Below, piece after piece: positions 11,197 through 23,720 of a stretch of DNA of 64,000 nt (position 1 is the first letter of the stretch; every line of letters begins with the position of its first letter). The notes under the pieces are model-generated. The model was not told the DNA's origin, did no database searches, and saw only the letters and a program-made list of their open reading frames with translations. The position numbers and the translations under genes were made by a program. The DNA lies in NCBI RefSeq assembly GCF_048564905.1, contig NC_132997.1, positions 66,600,271-66,664,270 of the forward strand, read 5' to 3'. The DNA is from Vicugna pacos. Lineage: Eukaryota; Chordata; Mammalia; Artiodactyla; Camelidae.

Positions 11197-13019
11197 TATT
11201 TAACAAAGCAAATCTACAAATTGTGACACAGTGGACATCTCCAACTTTCATCTACAGAGAAAGAATGAAGCAGCAACTGTTCTAACATTATACAAATGGT
11301 TTACGTGTGGCTTGGAATAAAATTTCCAATTATAGCACCATACATGAATTCCAAAAGTGCTGTATCACAAACAACTAAAATGAAAACATATTGTGAGAAA
11401 CGGCACTGAATGCTTCTAAAAATGTGACTCTAATAATGAAGATACTGACGTCAAACATGTAAGTAAAGAGTTGGAAGAAAATTTTTCTAAAGTGGGAAAA
11501 AAGTGTTAGTTGTAATATTATATTTTACATAAATATGTGATTATTAAATGTACATATGTAACTAAATTGATTAAATGTATAAATATGTTTGACTATTACA
11601 GTCAAATATATAAGGAATGTTTAAAACATTCAAGTTGACCACAAAAATTTTGTTCTTCTCAATGGGAAAAGATGAGAAATACAAACTAAACATAAAAAGG
11701 TGCATAAAGAAATTAAAACTCCATCTACCTGAATCATGTTATTTTTCTTCACCTGTCTTCCTTCCAATCTAGAAGAAAATAATAAGCAAATTAAAGTACA
11801 TTCTTCAGATAATGAGCTGCTTATAAGAAAAAAACTGAAACCCAAGGTAAATATTATTCACTTCTTATCCCTTATCCATAGCAAAAAATAATTCTTTCCT
11901 ACTTCCCAGCGAATTTCTGGCTGTTATGGTATTCAGAGTAAGCTTTATGCAAAGCCATGCAGGAGCAAGCATGTAAATCCAGTGCCAATAAAAACATGGC
12001 AAACCAAGTGCATCTAATGGTATAACATGAGTTTTAAAATCATACATTTTAAAAATTATCTCCTCACTGTTCAGCTAATTAACTGCTAATTGACAACATA
12101 GAGAAAGATAAAGAAGCAAGAAAGCATATTTTCAAAACATAAGAATTACAACTTTGAAAAGGTAGCAACAGGTTTAAATTCCATTTTTACCAAATGCCAT
12201 CAACAGCAAGTTAAGTGAAACTCCAGACCACATAAATATGTTTATGATCAAAGAGCTTATAAATAAACTTTAACCCACATCACCTTAAAGAGCTTAGAAA
12301 CACTTCCTCATTTAATTTCATGAAAGACTTTCCCAACTAAGAATGAAATGTAACCCTTCAAAAATATCTATGTGAATATACATGTGAATTACAGTACCTG
12401 CAGAAAAAGAAAAAAGTACCTCTTAAAAAATTCATAAACATTTGTACTAATGTATTAGATACACACAGAAAAGCACAGAAATCGAGTGCCTTACTTAATT
12501 TTCCTAAAGTGAGCACACATGTGTAACCACCGCTCTCCCCAAAGGTCACCACTGCCCTGTCTGAATATCACACATGAGTTTCGACTGCTGGATCAAGGAT
12601 CTGACTGAGAGTCTAAGAATCCTTCTATCTGGACCAAAATAAAATGCTATAGGAAGAGAGCGGCAAGTGGTCACAGGCTGCAGGGGGCTATTATTTCAGG
12701 ACGATGCTCACGTGTCTCAGGAAGATGTTCTGACAAGCTGGATGGCTGTTTGAAGTCAACCTGCAAGGTCTCCCAAGACTAGGGGAAACGGAAGCTGTGT
12801 TATGATATAAATGGAAGATAAAGGGCCTTCCTGTTGTCCAGGACGAATGTACGCCTAGGAGTGCAGTCTGGGAAGTGGGAGCAGAGGGAGGAGGGTAGGG
12901 GACCAAGGAAGTCTGGACCTCCTTTGTATAGCTACAAAAACATCTATAGAACAAAGGGAACAACCAAACTAGTATGTTTTGTCTACTACTAGTCTAACAA
13001 GCTAGACTAAGCTACTGAT
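11197..13019. other. No recognisable feature
   Basis: Unique-looking and AT-rich, especially 11500-11620. Reverse-strand frames of 60-90 codons have no recognisable similarity and lack splice or promoter support. Confidence 0.5.
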
Positions 13020-13150
13020 GCATCATCTCACTTGATCTTCTCATTGCTCTGAAGACAGTGTTATCTTATCTGCCTGTAGGCAGATGAGGATGTTGAGTCT
13101 CAGAGCAAAGCAGAGAGCCCAAAATTACAGAGTTAGTAGGTGAGGCAAAG
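13020..13150 (-). repeat. MIR SINE relic (antisense)
   Basis: CACTTGATCTTCTCATTGC, GCAGATGAGGATGTTGAG and CCAAAATTACAGAGTTAGTAG follow the reverse MIR consensus (CAGATGAGGAAACTGAGGC ... GGTCACACAGCTAGTAAG). Confidence 0.6.
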
Positions 13151-13737
13151 CTGTTCCTCTTGACAGCTACTATGCAGGGCTGGAGACACCAAAAACAAAA
13201 AGTAAAATGCTCTCAGAAGAGAGACCATTGTAATTAGATACAGAATATATTATATTGTCCTGGCCCACGAATCATTTAGAAGAAAGAACCAGGTAATTCA
13301 GGTTCCACAGTCTTTCTTCTAAAATTATCAAAAACTTGAAGGGTCCTGTTGCTTGTAAAGTAGGCCCACTCATCTTTCCTACCTCAAAGTAGTTTCAAAA
13401 GAAACACTTCAACTTCACAAAGTGTAATTTTTTGACATGTTAACTTGTATCACTCAGCATGCTTTCCCACTGCAACAGAGGAAATCAAGAGAGTGATGTC
13501 CCTCAAAGAAAGTCACAGGTGCAGAAAGGCAAATTACCACCAGAAAAGTACTGAGGAACGTGTGATAAAGCCACCTTCAAATGGCACATCACGTCTGCAT
13601 GAATGTTTAATTCTGTCGTAAGTACTTTCAAAAAGCAGGGGCCAAAATGGGAACACAGTTCAAAAAGAGAAACTTCTATTCTGCCACTTGAGAGGGAGAG
13701 GAAATAACATATCTAAAAAAGTTGCTATAAGACTATG
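13151..13737. other. No recognisable feature
   Basis: Unique-looking sequence between a MIR and an L1 tail. Nothing can be named. Confidence 0.5.
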
Positions 13738-14022
13738 TGTGTCACAGAAAACAAACTTTTGGTTACTAGGGGGGAAGGGGGTAGGAAGGGACAAATTGGG
13801 AGTTTGAGACTTGCAGATGCTAACTACTATATATAAAATAGATATACAACAGGTTTCTTCTGTATAGCACAGGGAACTATATTCAATATCTTATAGTAAC
13901 CTATAATGAAAAAGAATATGAAAACGAATATATGTATGTATATGTATGACTGAAACTTTATGCTGTACACCAGAAATTGACACAACACTGTAAACTGACT
14001 ATACTTGAATTTTTTTTTAAAG
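13738..14022 (+). mobile_element. L1 3' UTR and terminus, 5'-truncated
   Basis: ACAAACTTTTGGTTACTAGG followed by a G-rich block, TTGAGACTTGCAGATGC, TTCTGTATAGCACAGGG, TATGCTGTACACCAGAAATT and CTGTAAACTGACTATACTTG match the 3' UTR of the young L1 at 48000-48260 nearly point by point. No ORF2 is included. The G-rich block at 13769-13800 can form a G-quadruplex. Confidence 0.85.
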
Positions 14023-14139
14023 GCTACATATGATGTACCTACCAAAAGGCATGTAGCTAAAAAAGGCCTTCTTGCATCCTCACTGATAAATACAAAACAA
14101 TGTGTCATCGACAGTAACCAGGATTGTCAGACATCACGA

Positions 14140-14310
14140 AAAGCCTTCACATTCAATCCTGTGAGAACCCTGCAAGAGGGGAGGGATTAGGGTTATCAAT
14201 TTATCATATGCAAACACTGGGCCCCAAGAGGTTATACAACTTGTCCAAGGTCGGGAAATTGTCCAAGACCACAAACTTGCCAGAGGTTACAGTGTGAAAA
14301 AGTAGGAAAG
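14140..14310 (-). repeat. MIR SINE relic (antisense)
   Basis: GGCCCCAAGAGGTTATACAAC, TTGTCCAAGGTCGGGAAA and CCAGAGGTTACAG resemble the reverse MIR core (AGAGGTTAAGTAACTTGCCCAAGGTCA). The core-like phrase TTGTCCAAGG/TTGTCCAAGA appears twice, which suggests a small internal duplication. Confidence 0.5.
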
Positions 14311-17054
14311 GATCCTAAATCAAGTGTGTTGGATGCCAAAGACACAGGACAGTTCTGGCTTAATGGTGAAAACAACCGAATCTGCTCTTCAATTCCGAGA
14401 ATCATTTAATGATTCTTTCACTATTTTCCTGTTTTTCATATGTCCTGAACAAAAGGACACGGACACGCCTTCCTCCTGCGAGATGGGGGAAGTGTCTTGT
14501 TAGCCAGTGGCTTAGGGACAGGAAACAAAAATAGGTCTGAATGGACGCTTTTTATAGATTAGATAACTACTAGGGCAGCTGAGAGCTCTCTGGTGATGTC
14601 TTTATACGGGATCTAGCACGGGAAGGGCGTAGTAGAAGCCACAGACTTGGTTTTACAGGGGACACATGCTGTGAAGATACAACGTGAGCCGTTCTTTCTG
14701 GGAACAGTGAGTAAGCAAGTTACCCACGCTCACCTTGCACAGTAAAGCATCTGGGGAAAAAATGATCCAAATTGCACTTAGAAGGCCATACATAGCTCTA
14801 AACTTTTAACTAAGACTGAGTATAACAAGGCAAGAAACTTTTCAGACATTAAGCCAGTGACATTCAGAAGGATACTGGGGGGAGTGGAGGTGACAGGGTA
14901 GATGCCCTTCCCTCATTCACAATAATTCTGGTGTGGCAATACTCAGACTCCCGTGCGTTTACTACTGGTGACCCCGCCTCAAGAAAAACGACCCTGGAGT
15001 AGGAGGAAATTCAAAGTAAAACAGAATGAGCCTAAGAAGAGAGGAGGGGGAAGGAAAAGAATTAAGTTCACAACATTCTCTAAGGCACGGTGAATTTCCA
15101 CGTTACAAGTTCATATTTGTAGGGCCAGTCCTTTCAAGGTTTGACTCCCTTCTAGATCAGGGAGGACAGAGGTTTCAGCTTGGGGACCAAGCTGACTAAC
15201 TGACCACCCAAGGAACAACCCTGGGAGACAAGGCCGGAATCAACTTCAACTGCCTCTGTCAACGTGGACCTACGACAGGGAAATTGCAGCAGGAAAAACC
15301 AGCAGGCATACTTTGATTTTTGGCAACCCTGTACCAAAGTCTGCAATTAAATAATTTAGTTGTTTCTTCTCAGGAGGAAAGATGATGTGAAATTAGACTC
15401 GAATAATACAGAGACCAGGAACAGTACAAGATCAATTTAATTATATTTTTATATTTTTTATTTTTTCCTATTAACATTACATTTTATTACAATAGTAAAC
15501 ACACACACACACACTGAAAATTTCCTCACTCTCACTCAAAAACAGCGTGTTATACGAATTAAATCTGAGTTTAAGAGAATACAAAATGCCAAGTACAAAG
15601 TCTTTGAAGTTCTCTAATGTCTAACTCTCAGTAACACAGTTTAATTGGACTCTGTCTTTCTTTCCAGGCCTGGAGAAGAGCCTTGACAGTCTTGACTATA
15701 GTTGCAAAACCCCAGGCATCACGCCTAGCCTATGGTGACTGAAAGCTGGGCTCTCCTTTTGGAGACACCTCAAGGCTTCCAGAATTCTGCTAGCAGCTGG
15801 CACCAGGGAGAAGAGTTCAAGCACGCTGGCTCAAGGAAAATCTTAATATCCCCATAGCTGCGATACATTCATACTTATCCCAGATTGAAAGAATAACACA
15901 AAGAGTAAACTGAAAGTCTCCTCCCAGCCCTCCCCCAAATCTGGCCTCAATTTGCAACCCATTGAGATTCTCTCGGGTAAGTCACAGAGCTCTTTCTCTG
16001 AGCTGCTGGGCTAAGGTGTAAAAGAAAACACAAAATGTGAAAGGCCATCCATTCACTACCCTGGGAGTTCAGCAACTTCCCACTCTGCCTCTCAAAGGGC
16101 CTCCCCTCTTCCCTCTTCCTCTGTAAAGTACATGTGAATAGCTGCGCTGAGGAGGGCAGGTTCATCTAGAAGAAAAGGCCAGGTTATTAAACTGCAGTCC
16201 ACTAAAATGTGGGCGCTGAAGGAGAGGGCTGAAGCGGGGGATAGAAAAGTTCGGAGGAATACACCACACCTACAGGAGGACTCCCAGAGGTGACAGACAG
16301 GAAGTAACTGGGCTCCAGGATACAATAAGAGACAGTAATGGAACAGAGCAAAACTGGAAAAAGCCCGAAGCTAATCCTGGTAACAGAAGTGTGATCTCAA
16401 GGCAAAGGCCTCTCCCCTTCTGCAGACGGAACCCAGTGCCTTCCTTAGCCTGGAGGAAAGAAAAGGTATCTTAACCCTTCATTCGGGCAACCTTTACTGA
16501 GTGGGATTATGAAGGGACAAAAGAGTGGATTCCCTGAAGGAGCTCACCATTTCAAGGAGAAAAACCACATCAACTAGTATTTATATTTCTGTGTGACAGG
16601 TGAAACTTGGAGGTAAATAGCAGTGTCAACAAACACAAGCACGTTCCTGCTGGGGCCAGGCACAGATCCTAGACAAGCTATGAATCTCATTTTAATCCCT
16701 GAAAGAAATCTGTGTGTCTGGTAAATGCCTTCACTTTTTTTACTGATAGAAATGAGGTATATAGGACACAGAAAAGGGTCTTCCAAACAGTTTCATTCTA
16801 ATTAAATCTTCAGATACCCTCCTCTCCCATGACTCAAATATAGTTCTCGATCCTTATTTTACCTTTGGAGGTTGCCTAGAAGAGTCTCAGGTTCCTAGAA
16901 CTTTGACTGAGAAACCCACAAATGGAAGAAATAATTTTCTTACATCACAGACCCTGTTACCAAGAGCCCTGTTAGCAGTGCCCTGCCCCTACTTTACCAG
17001 GGCAGGTTTTGGTTGTTATTAAATCCCTACCCTTACATGTGCCAATGTAATCTT
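14311..17054. other. No recognisable gene or named repeat
   Basis: A short (CA)n run lies at 15498-15514 and a C/T-rich patch near 16075-16130. Open frames of 60-77 codons on the reverse strand show no family similarity. This is the longest stretch in the first third of the window with no repeat I can name. Confidence 0.45.
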
Positions 17055-17150
17055 CCTTGTGTGTATTTAATCATAGCTCCTTGAGGGCAAGAGCCACACT
17101 TTACCTGTGTTTACACAATGCTCTCAGAAACATTGGTAAGCAACCAACAA
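17055..17150 (+). repeat. Possible L2 3' end
   Basis: CATAGCTCCTTGAGGGCAAG and TTACACAATGCTCTCAG faintly resemble the L2 end (AGCTCCATGAGGGCAGGG). It is heavily diverged. Confidence 0.35.
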
Positions 17151-19149
17151 AACCCTATCATGTTTGTTACCAATTTTATCAAATCAAGCATTTCTGTCAT
17201 CAAGTCCTCAATTCACCCACCCTTACTTTTCACACTTGATTATTTTCAAAACTGGATTACTACCCACCTTCAAAACATTTTTTATCGCTAAGTGTTTGCT
17301 CTGCAGTTCCCTCTAATACCCTTCAGCTACCCTGCTCCCCACACTGTTCGTCCACGCCTGTCACCTGGCTTAGTAAGAACAATGGAAATAAACATATTTG
17401 TAATAATGAAGGAATTGTCCATGTGCTGTTTTTTTATTTAACTTTTTTCCCAAAATATTATATACATACCCAACAAATTCTGGGCTGGTAATTACATGTA
17501 CACAATAGTTTATTATAATTGACATTCCAGTAAAACCATCTTTACAGTCTTATGTCACTATCAAAAAATTTTTTCAACTAAAGTAAGAAAAAAATGTAAT
17601 GCCTTTAAAACTATAAAACTTCAAGAACTATAAAGCCTTTAAAAAAATTATCTAAACTATGTCTAATCTACTGCTGTCCAAGTAGCCACTCTGTGAGAGG
17701 CACACCATCTCCCTAACTAGTCAGAAGCTCTCACAGATACAGGCTATGCCTTTTCCTGAATGTACAGTATATACAGGTCAGCAATTCAGTAAATACTTTA
17801 AAAATGAATCCAAGTGCTTTGCCTTTTGAATCTGGATTCAGATATTGAAAAGAATAAATATTTAATGGTAACTAAAGGAATTCACAACAATGAGAATTTT
17901 CTAATTTCCTTTTTAAATACTTTGAAGTAACACTAGGGCTTCAAAAGAAAATTCACCCTAAATTGTCAAACCAGGCTACCATAATAAACTTTGCAAGTCA
18001 CAAAAGCTATCTTTTGTGTTCCTAAAAGAAACAAAATTCAGCTGGCTAGTAAGAATACAAGATGAACTAAAAAGAAATCCCAAATGTACTCCAATATAGA
18101 AACAGATTAAAATATTAAATCCAGTTCCAAGGCAGATCATGAGAAATGTTTTTTTAACTGAGAATCAACTAATTTACTCAAATTGAATTTGCAATAGACA
18201 CATCAGGGTATCAGTTCACCTACCGCTATTCCTGGGGAATTCTATCACACCCCCAAGCTCAGTTGCTCTTCAGCTGCCATCTTCTGTATCACAGGATACA
18301 AGACCTGCATACAGCCATAGCTGACTGGACCTGGGGAGACGGCTGGTCTGGAGCTCACGCCTTGTGTCTACTGGCTAAAAAGATGGGGCCAGCCATTTAG
18401 ATTCTCTGCCTCAAAAATTGGAATTATGAAATGCTAAAGGAAATTGCCAGTTAGATGCTGGGGTAAAAGATCAAGAGGGACACAGGGTCAGGGTGAGTGT
18501 CATGGGCCAAGTCTGTCATAGAAAGTGAGAACTAAACTGGAACTAGCAATTACATTTGCTTTTTCGCACCAGAATTTCTCAGAACCTTGAATATGCCAAT
18601 GAGCACTAAGAATCTCCAAGAAAGGGCTGCAGTCATATACTAGCTCTTGCTTTTCAGAACTCCGAGGGCTAAATCTTGGAAATTAATTTCCTAGGGAAAA
18701 TGATGCACTAAGCTTGGTTCTTGAATTTTCTCCACTGAGTGTAACCCTCAGCCAAAAGTTAGGTGTCCATCCTGGTAAGACACAGACAAAGACAAAAGGG
18801 GCCTCACCTCCCAGGTGTCATCTGAGAGCATGAAGAACTACCAGAGAATCGTTTGTCTCCTCACTCACTGCCCTGAGGTCTTACGTTTGCATCAGTAAAG
18901 TAGTAACAACCATGGGCTAGAAGGCACCACCTCCCTTAGGAGCCCCATTAAAACAAAAATCCTCAAATGGCTCAGTTATCAAACAATCAAATGGACACAA
19001 CTGCACAGATAAAAGAGACTTTCTGGGCTAAGTTTTTTGTTTTCTCTCTTAGTAAGTGAAAATCTTTCTGTAACGTTTTGCATTTCTTTCTTACTTTTTC
19101 CCTGTTTGCAAAAGTAACAGATGTTCTCTGAATGATGTTAGAAGATAAA
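17151..19149. other. No recognisable feature
   Basis: Unique-looking sequence, AT-rich up to about 18180 and more balanced after that. I see no exon, RNA gene or named repeat. Confidence 0.45.
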
Positions 19150-19790
19150 GATACACAGAGGCAAGAAAAATTACCAATAACTTTAGCCTCCACCAGAATC
19201 ACTTCGCATTTGGAAATATTTCTTTCCAAGCCTTCTTTGCTTAATCCACTGATACGTGTATGTGTGTGTGTGTATGTATGTATGTATATATATACACTGT
19301 TAAATGCTTTTTTTACTTTCTGCAAAATTTTGCATAATTTTGTATATTCTGTATACTTTTTACACACAATTTTGGTTGACTTCTTGTTTTGGAAATGCAT
19401 TCATTTTACAAATTTAGGACTATACACATTGCTTTATAATCATTTTTCATGTCACAACTTACAGATACGTTTCTAGGCCACTAAACTATTAAATATTCTT
19501 CAAAATCTTTGCCCTCTGCTCCCTCTTCTTTTTTGAGAAATGGTTGACTCACTGCTTTCTGGAGAATTAGAATTTCCCCTTAACTTCTAATGACATATTT
19601 TTTTTTTTTTACAAGAGTTACCAAGGTTCACTGTAAAATTCTGAAGAACATCATTGGATCTTACCAAATTGAGGACATATATGCGTGCTACTTTGTAACT
19701 GGTTTTCTATCACATGGCATCCTAAACATTTTCCATCTCCTCAAATACACTTCTGGGGTTATTTCTTGATATTTTTTAAACAAGAAGAGT
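19150..19790 (-). repeat. Possible old L1 3' region (antisense)
   Basis: The T-rich pattern with TATGTATATATATACAC, TTTTTACACACAATTTTGG, GATACGTTTCTAGGCCAC and CACATGGCATCCTAAACATTT resembles the reverse strand of old L1-type 3' ends. A TG/TATG low-complexity run lies at 19257-19297. Divergence is high and I am not sure. Confidence 0.35.
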
Positions 19791-20115
19791 CCCCAGAACC
19801 CAGTTTCACATGATTCTCATGAGTCAGAGGTCATCATTAAGAACATGGATTACTGTAATACACTTTAGCTCTGGATACAAGTCATATGTACACAAATTAG
19901 GCTGAACGACCCCAGGAGACGCCCTAAGTCTGTTGTGTTTTACTGTTTTTTTTTTTTTAAAGAGTTCTCCAATATCAAGCTTTTTAATCCATAGTCTCTT
20001 CCTCATGAAGGTAAAAGAGACATACAATAGCTCTCAACCAAAGTCTCTGCTGAATGAGTTATTAATTCAAACAGATGTTTCCCAAGTTAATGTTCCCAGT
20101 CTCTCTGTAATAACA

Positions 20116-20162
20116 GTCGTCATTGTCATCGTCGTCGTCGTCGTCGTCATCATCGTAGTAAT
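20116..20162 (+). repeat. (GTC)n / (CGT)n trinucleotide repeat
   Basis: Six GTC units in a row with variant units on both sides (CATTGTCATC before, CATCATCGTAGTAATCG after), followed by a GA-rich stretch. It would encode Val runs on this strand, but I see no gene context. CpG-bearing trinucleotide repeats are uncommon in mammals. Confidence 0.9.
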
Positions 20163-21393
20163 CGTGAGGAAGAGGAGGAGGACAAGGAAAAGAAGCATTA
20201 CTTTCCTGTTACTATGACGTAGGAGATTTCAAAACAACTTCTGCAATTTCTAAATCTAATGAAAGGTCTATGTCAACAGCTCCAATGAGCTTTTCTTTCC
20301 CACAGTAAGAAACGCATATCCCTCAACACCTCCAAATTTGTGTAAGGGTATTTGGAAAAAGTACTCCAACACCTGCGAATTCTCTCTCGTCACTCATCAC
20401 TCATCAGAAGACATTTCTGCACTGGTCATAGTATCCTCAGGCTCTGCGATTTAACTGATTAACCAAGATCCAAATTTGAGACCCAAGAACTCCATGAGAT
20501 TAAAGGTGCTTTTTAAAAAAGATATCATCATCTGATGACCCTCCTGCATAATGAGTCAACTTCTTCATTAAATTCATTCCCCAAAACACATTTCATATCC
20601 TAAAGGCACGCAACTAAATAAATGAGACTGATTCTCTCAGGCAAAGAGAAATGTACGTTTACCAGAACTAACCTCTAACTCTGGCCCTAGACAATGAATA
20701 CTACTGTTGTACAGTGTCCTAAGTGAACGTAGGCAAGTCGTCTTTTTAAATTGTCTTTTAATGAAGATACAGAAACGGTATGGAAACAACCAGTACCACA
20801 TACGACAGGCAAAATCTATACCCAATTCATCCACAGAATTTAAAACTGTATCTGCTACACAACAGGCACTGAACAGTTTTTCTGAACAAGTGAACGTTCT
20901 CAAGCAATAACACTTTTCATTCACCAAAAATTCTCTCCCTCTATGAGAACCATCAGGATGGGAACATATGAGATTATTCAAGCTGCCTCTTATTCTACTT
21001 AAATCTGGGGGGAGTATGCACAAACACCTGCTGGGGTAAACGTGACAAGTCTCATTATAAGGATCCAATTCTGTCAGCACTGTAAAACTGCTTAAGGGAA
21101 AGACTATGTGTGAAATAACTTTTCCAAAATAGCCACAAACTTGTCCTGCAGTTCCATGGTGTGCCGTTTCAGCTAAATTACATCAACGCTCCAAATGTCT
21201 CCCTTTGAAAGGTCAAAATCACTCATTAGAAAATAAACACAGCTCAGTCAAATACATTTGCCTGAAGCAAACTGGTAATTCGAAGAAATGTCACCTCCTT
21301 CCCCCACTGGAGTTGAGTCCAGGCAGCTGCCAATTTATTTTTTGACTTTGAGAAAGTCCTTCCTGCCATCTCTGTGCTTCAGGGTGAGTAGAG

Positions 21394-21395
<2 letters not shown>
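20163..21395. other. No recognisable gene
   Basis: GAGGAAGAGGAGGAGGAC at 20167 onward continues the low-complexity tract. A 147-codon reverse frame at 20637-21080 has ordinary composition and no recognised domain. I treat it as chance. Confidence 0.45.

Positions 21396-21445
<50 letters not shown>
21396..21445 (+). repeat. (GT)25 microsatellite
   Basis: Fifty bases of uninterrupted GT dinucleotides, the longest pure dinucleotide run in the window. It is likely length-variable and able to adopt Z-DNA. Confidence 0.98.
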
Positions 21446-21447
<2 letters not shown>

Positions 21448-21829
21448 TTGTGTTTAATTTAGACAAGGATCTGGGTGAGATGCTCTCTCACATCTGTGAT
21501 TTTGTATTGAAATGATTTGCATTTACAATTATTCCAATTATTCTAACTATTCCAAATTATGAGCAAGAGTCAAATTTGATTACTGTTGATTAAAAAATTG
21601 CCATGGGAGGCAATGTACTATAATGATAAGAGGCAAGCCTGAAATTAAGAAATGTAAATATACACCTAGTAGAAGACATCAGAAGTACGAGGGGACATTT
21701 TCGGGTGGACAGTCACGGGGTCCTTGTTGGGATTTAGTGAGTGAGTTCCAGGGAAGCAAAATATCCTGAAATATGTGGGACAAGCCCACATATGAGACCC
21801 TGCCTTAAATAACAACTGTGAGCAACGCA

Positions 21830-21995
21830 GCAGAATCTGGATTTCAGACCACGTGGTTTCTCTGGTTTCTCATTAGCTATGACCTTTAATGACCTGTAGT
21901 TAAGTCATATTTAATTCTGAGCCTCAAGGTCCTTGAAGGTAAAATGAGAATATTATTACCAATCTCAAAGGATTCTTTTGGAGACTAATGTACAA
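21830..21995 (+). repeat. MIR SINE relic
   Basis: CAGAATCTGGATTTCAGACC, TTAGCTATGACCTTTAATGACC, GAGCCTCAAGGTCCTTGAAGG and AAAATGAGAATATTATTACC resemble the middle of sense MIR, ending in AAAGGATTCTTTTGGAGAC. Confidence 0.5.
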
Positions 21996-22004
21996 TATCA
22001 CGGT

Positions 22005-22215
22005 GGGAGCCTGGAGTAAAGCGCCCTCATTCAAATCCTGTTTCTACACACACAAACGGTGGGCCCTTGTGTGTTCAGCTTAACCTCTTCAGTCACCTGA
22101 CCCCTAAAAGTCAGGCAGAAAAAAAAAACAACCAAAAAACGCAGGTGCAGGATTTTGATGAGTAGTGGCTCAGTGCAAGTTAGCTACTGTTATTATTAGT
22201 GTAGGGCTAATTATT
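22005..22215 (+). repeat. Possible second MIR relic
   Basis: TGGAGTAAAGCGCCCTCATTC, CAAATCCTGTTTCTAC, TTCAGCTTAACCTCTTCAG and GCTACTGTTATTATTAG are spaced as in sense MIR, but the copy is weak and an A run at 22120-22128 interrupts it. Confidence 0.35.
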
Positions 22216-23254
22216 AATAGGTACTCAGTGAGTGATCAACACCACTCAAGACCACATTATAGAACCTAGATACACACTTTCAAAAGCTTGGTAACTACAC
22301 CCATCTCAGACCATCATTGACAAGAACAAGCAGTCAAAAGAAGACCTTGTTCACTAGGGATACCAACTGATACTTTAGCTGTCTTTCAAAACAAGTCTGC
22401 ATATTAGAAGGGTTTTTTTTTTTGATTGAAAAAAAAAGACATACTAATAGTGCTGACTAACGAGGCACAGGAAGTGCAGAGGTTTCCAGGTGCGTCCCAC
22501 AATATGATGAATAGTCTAGAGGATCAAATGGCAAAGTCCAGGTTCCACACTCCTGGTTAAATGCTGAAAAATCTAAATACAAACATAAACAAAAATAAAT
22601 CCCCCAGTATCAGTTTTTTTAAACCCCTCACACCCTCCTAATAAGATTTAACTCTGGAAAGATGTTGAAAAATAACAAACATCACTTGCAGAAATGGACT
22701 GACATTAAGAAGTTTAAGCCCCCACCACACCCCACCAGACAGGTTAACATCCATGAAGCCGGCAGAAAAATGCCTCATGAACTGGTGACCCACAAGTGCA
22801 GATGAACAACTGAGCAGCAACACTTATTTGGCTACACAAAGTTGCAGATCCCTCAGAAGATCCTTAAGACTTTCCACCAAGAGACGCTCAATACGTTCCC
22901 CATGTTCCAGTGTCGCGAAGTCTCTCATGCAGGGAAGTGAGTGGCCCCCATGCTCACCACCGGTAGCTTGCGGTTGGGGTGCTGGCGCTCAGAATCAAGA
23001 CTGTGCTGTGTCTGTCAAGGGAGGGGCTTAATGAATGACTAAACTGTGCTTGCTTGAAATAACATTTGGGTGAAAGATCTTACTTTTAGGAGCAAATGTT
23101 TAAATAGATGTGAAAGATTTCATCAGCACCTCTTTACAATTTCTGGCAGGATAAAAACCATGTTAATCAAACTAAATTCTCAAAAGTGACCAGTCTTTCA
23201 CACAATAGATGTTCGAGTTCTAGCTTTGCTAAGCCCAGGGGTAAGCCTCCCAAG
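22216..23254. other. Unique sequence; weak exon-like stretch near 22806-22935
   Basis: A T-run and A-run pair at 22412-22438 could form a small hairpin. The forward frame after the stop at 22803 reads PQKILKTFHQETLNTFPMFQ and on to CREVSHAG, meeting a GTGAGT donor-like site at 22936. No strong acceptor is seen upstream and I do not recognise the peptide. Confidence 0.4.
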
Positions 23255-23720
23255 ATTTTAAATATAAATTTACTTTGACAGAGAAGTTTAATCTATAGAT
23301 ATGCTCACACGTGAGTGAAACAGTGAAGGAGAAGATATACCTTGCAATGTTGTTTATAAAAGCATTAAGGTCTACATGAAGCCTGATTAAATTCTGGTCA
23401 TTCCATACGTTGGAACTGTATAGCTATTAAGACAAATGGGATACATTTATGTGTGCTGATATGAAATCATCTCTAAGAACTATTACATAATGCAAACAGC
23501 AAAGCACGGAATAGTCTGCATACTGCATACATCATCTGTCTGTATTTGCATGGACCATGTATGAAGAATACACAAGAAAACTGAAACCATCTCTGGGGAA
23601 GGCGAGGGAGGATCAGAATGAAAGGAGGATTTCTACACCCCTTTATGTCACTTAGGGAATCTTTAAAAACCATGTGCATGTATTTCATTTTTTAATTTAA
23701 AAAAATACATATTTAACATT
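23255..23720 (+). repeat. Old L1/HAL1-type 3' end relic
   Basis: TTGTTTATAAAAGCATTAAGG, GGAACTGTATAGCTATTAAG, GCTGATATGAAATCATCTC, GAATACACAAGAAAACTG and CCATGTGCATGTATTTCATT follow the 3' portion of old L1-type elements (usual form TGTGAATGTATTACCT). It is sense orientation and highly diverged. Confidence 0.5.

Noticed and set aside
19933-20217. Frame with poly-Val followed by an Arg/Lys-rich tail
   Set aside because: It is produced by the GTC trinucleotide repeat and the adjoining GA-rich run, with no gene context.
20637-21080. 147-codon reverse frame as a host gene
   Set aside because: Ordinary composition, no recognised family, and no splice, promoter or poly(A) support.
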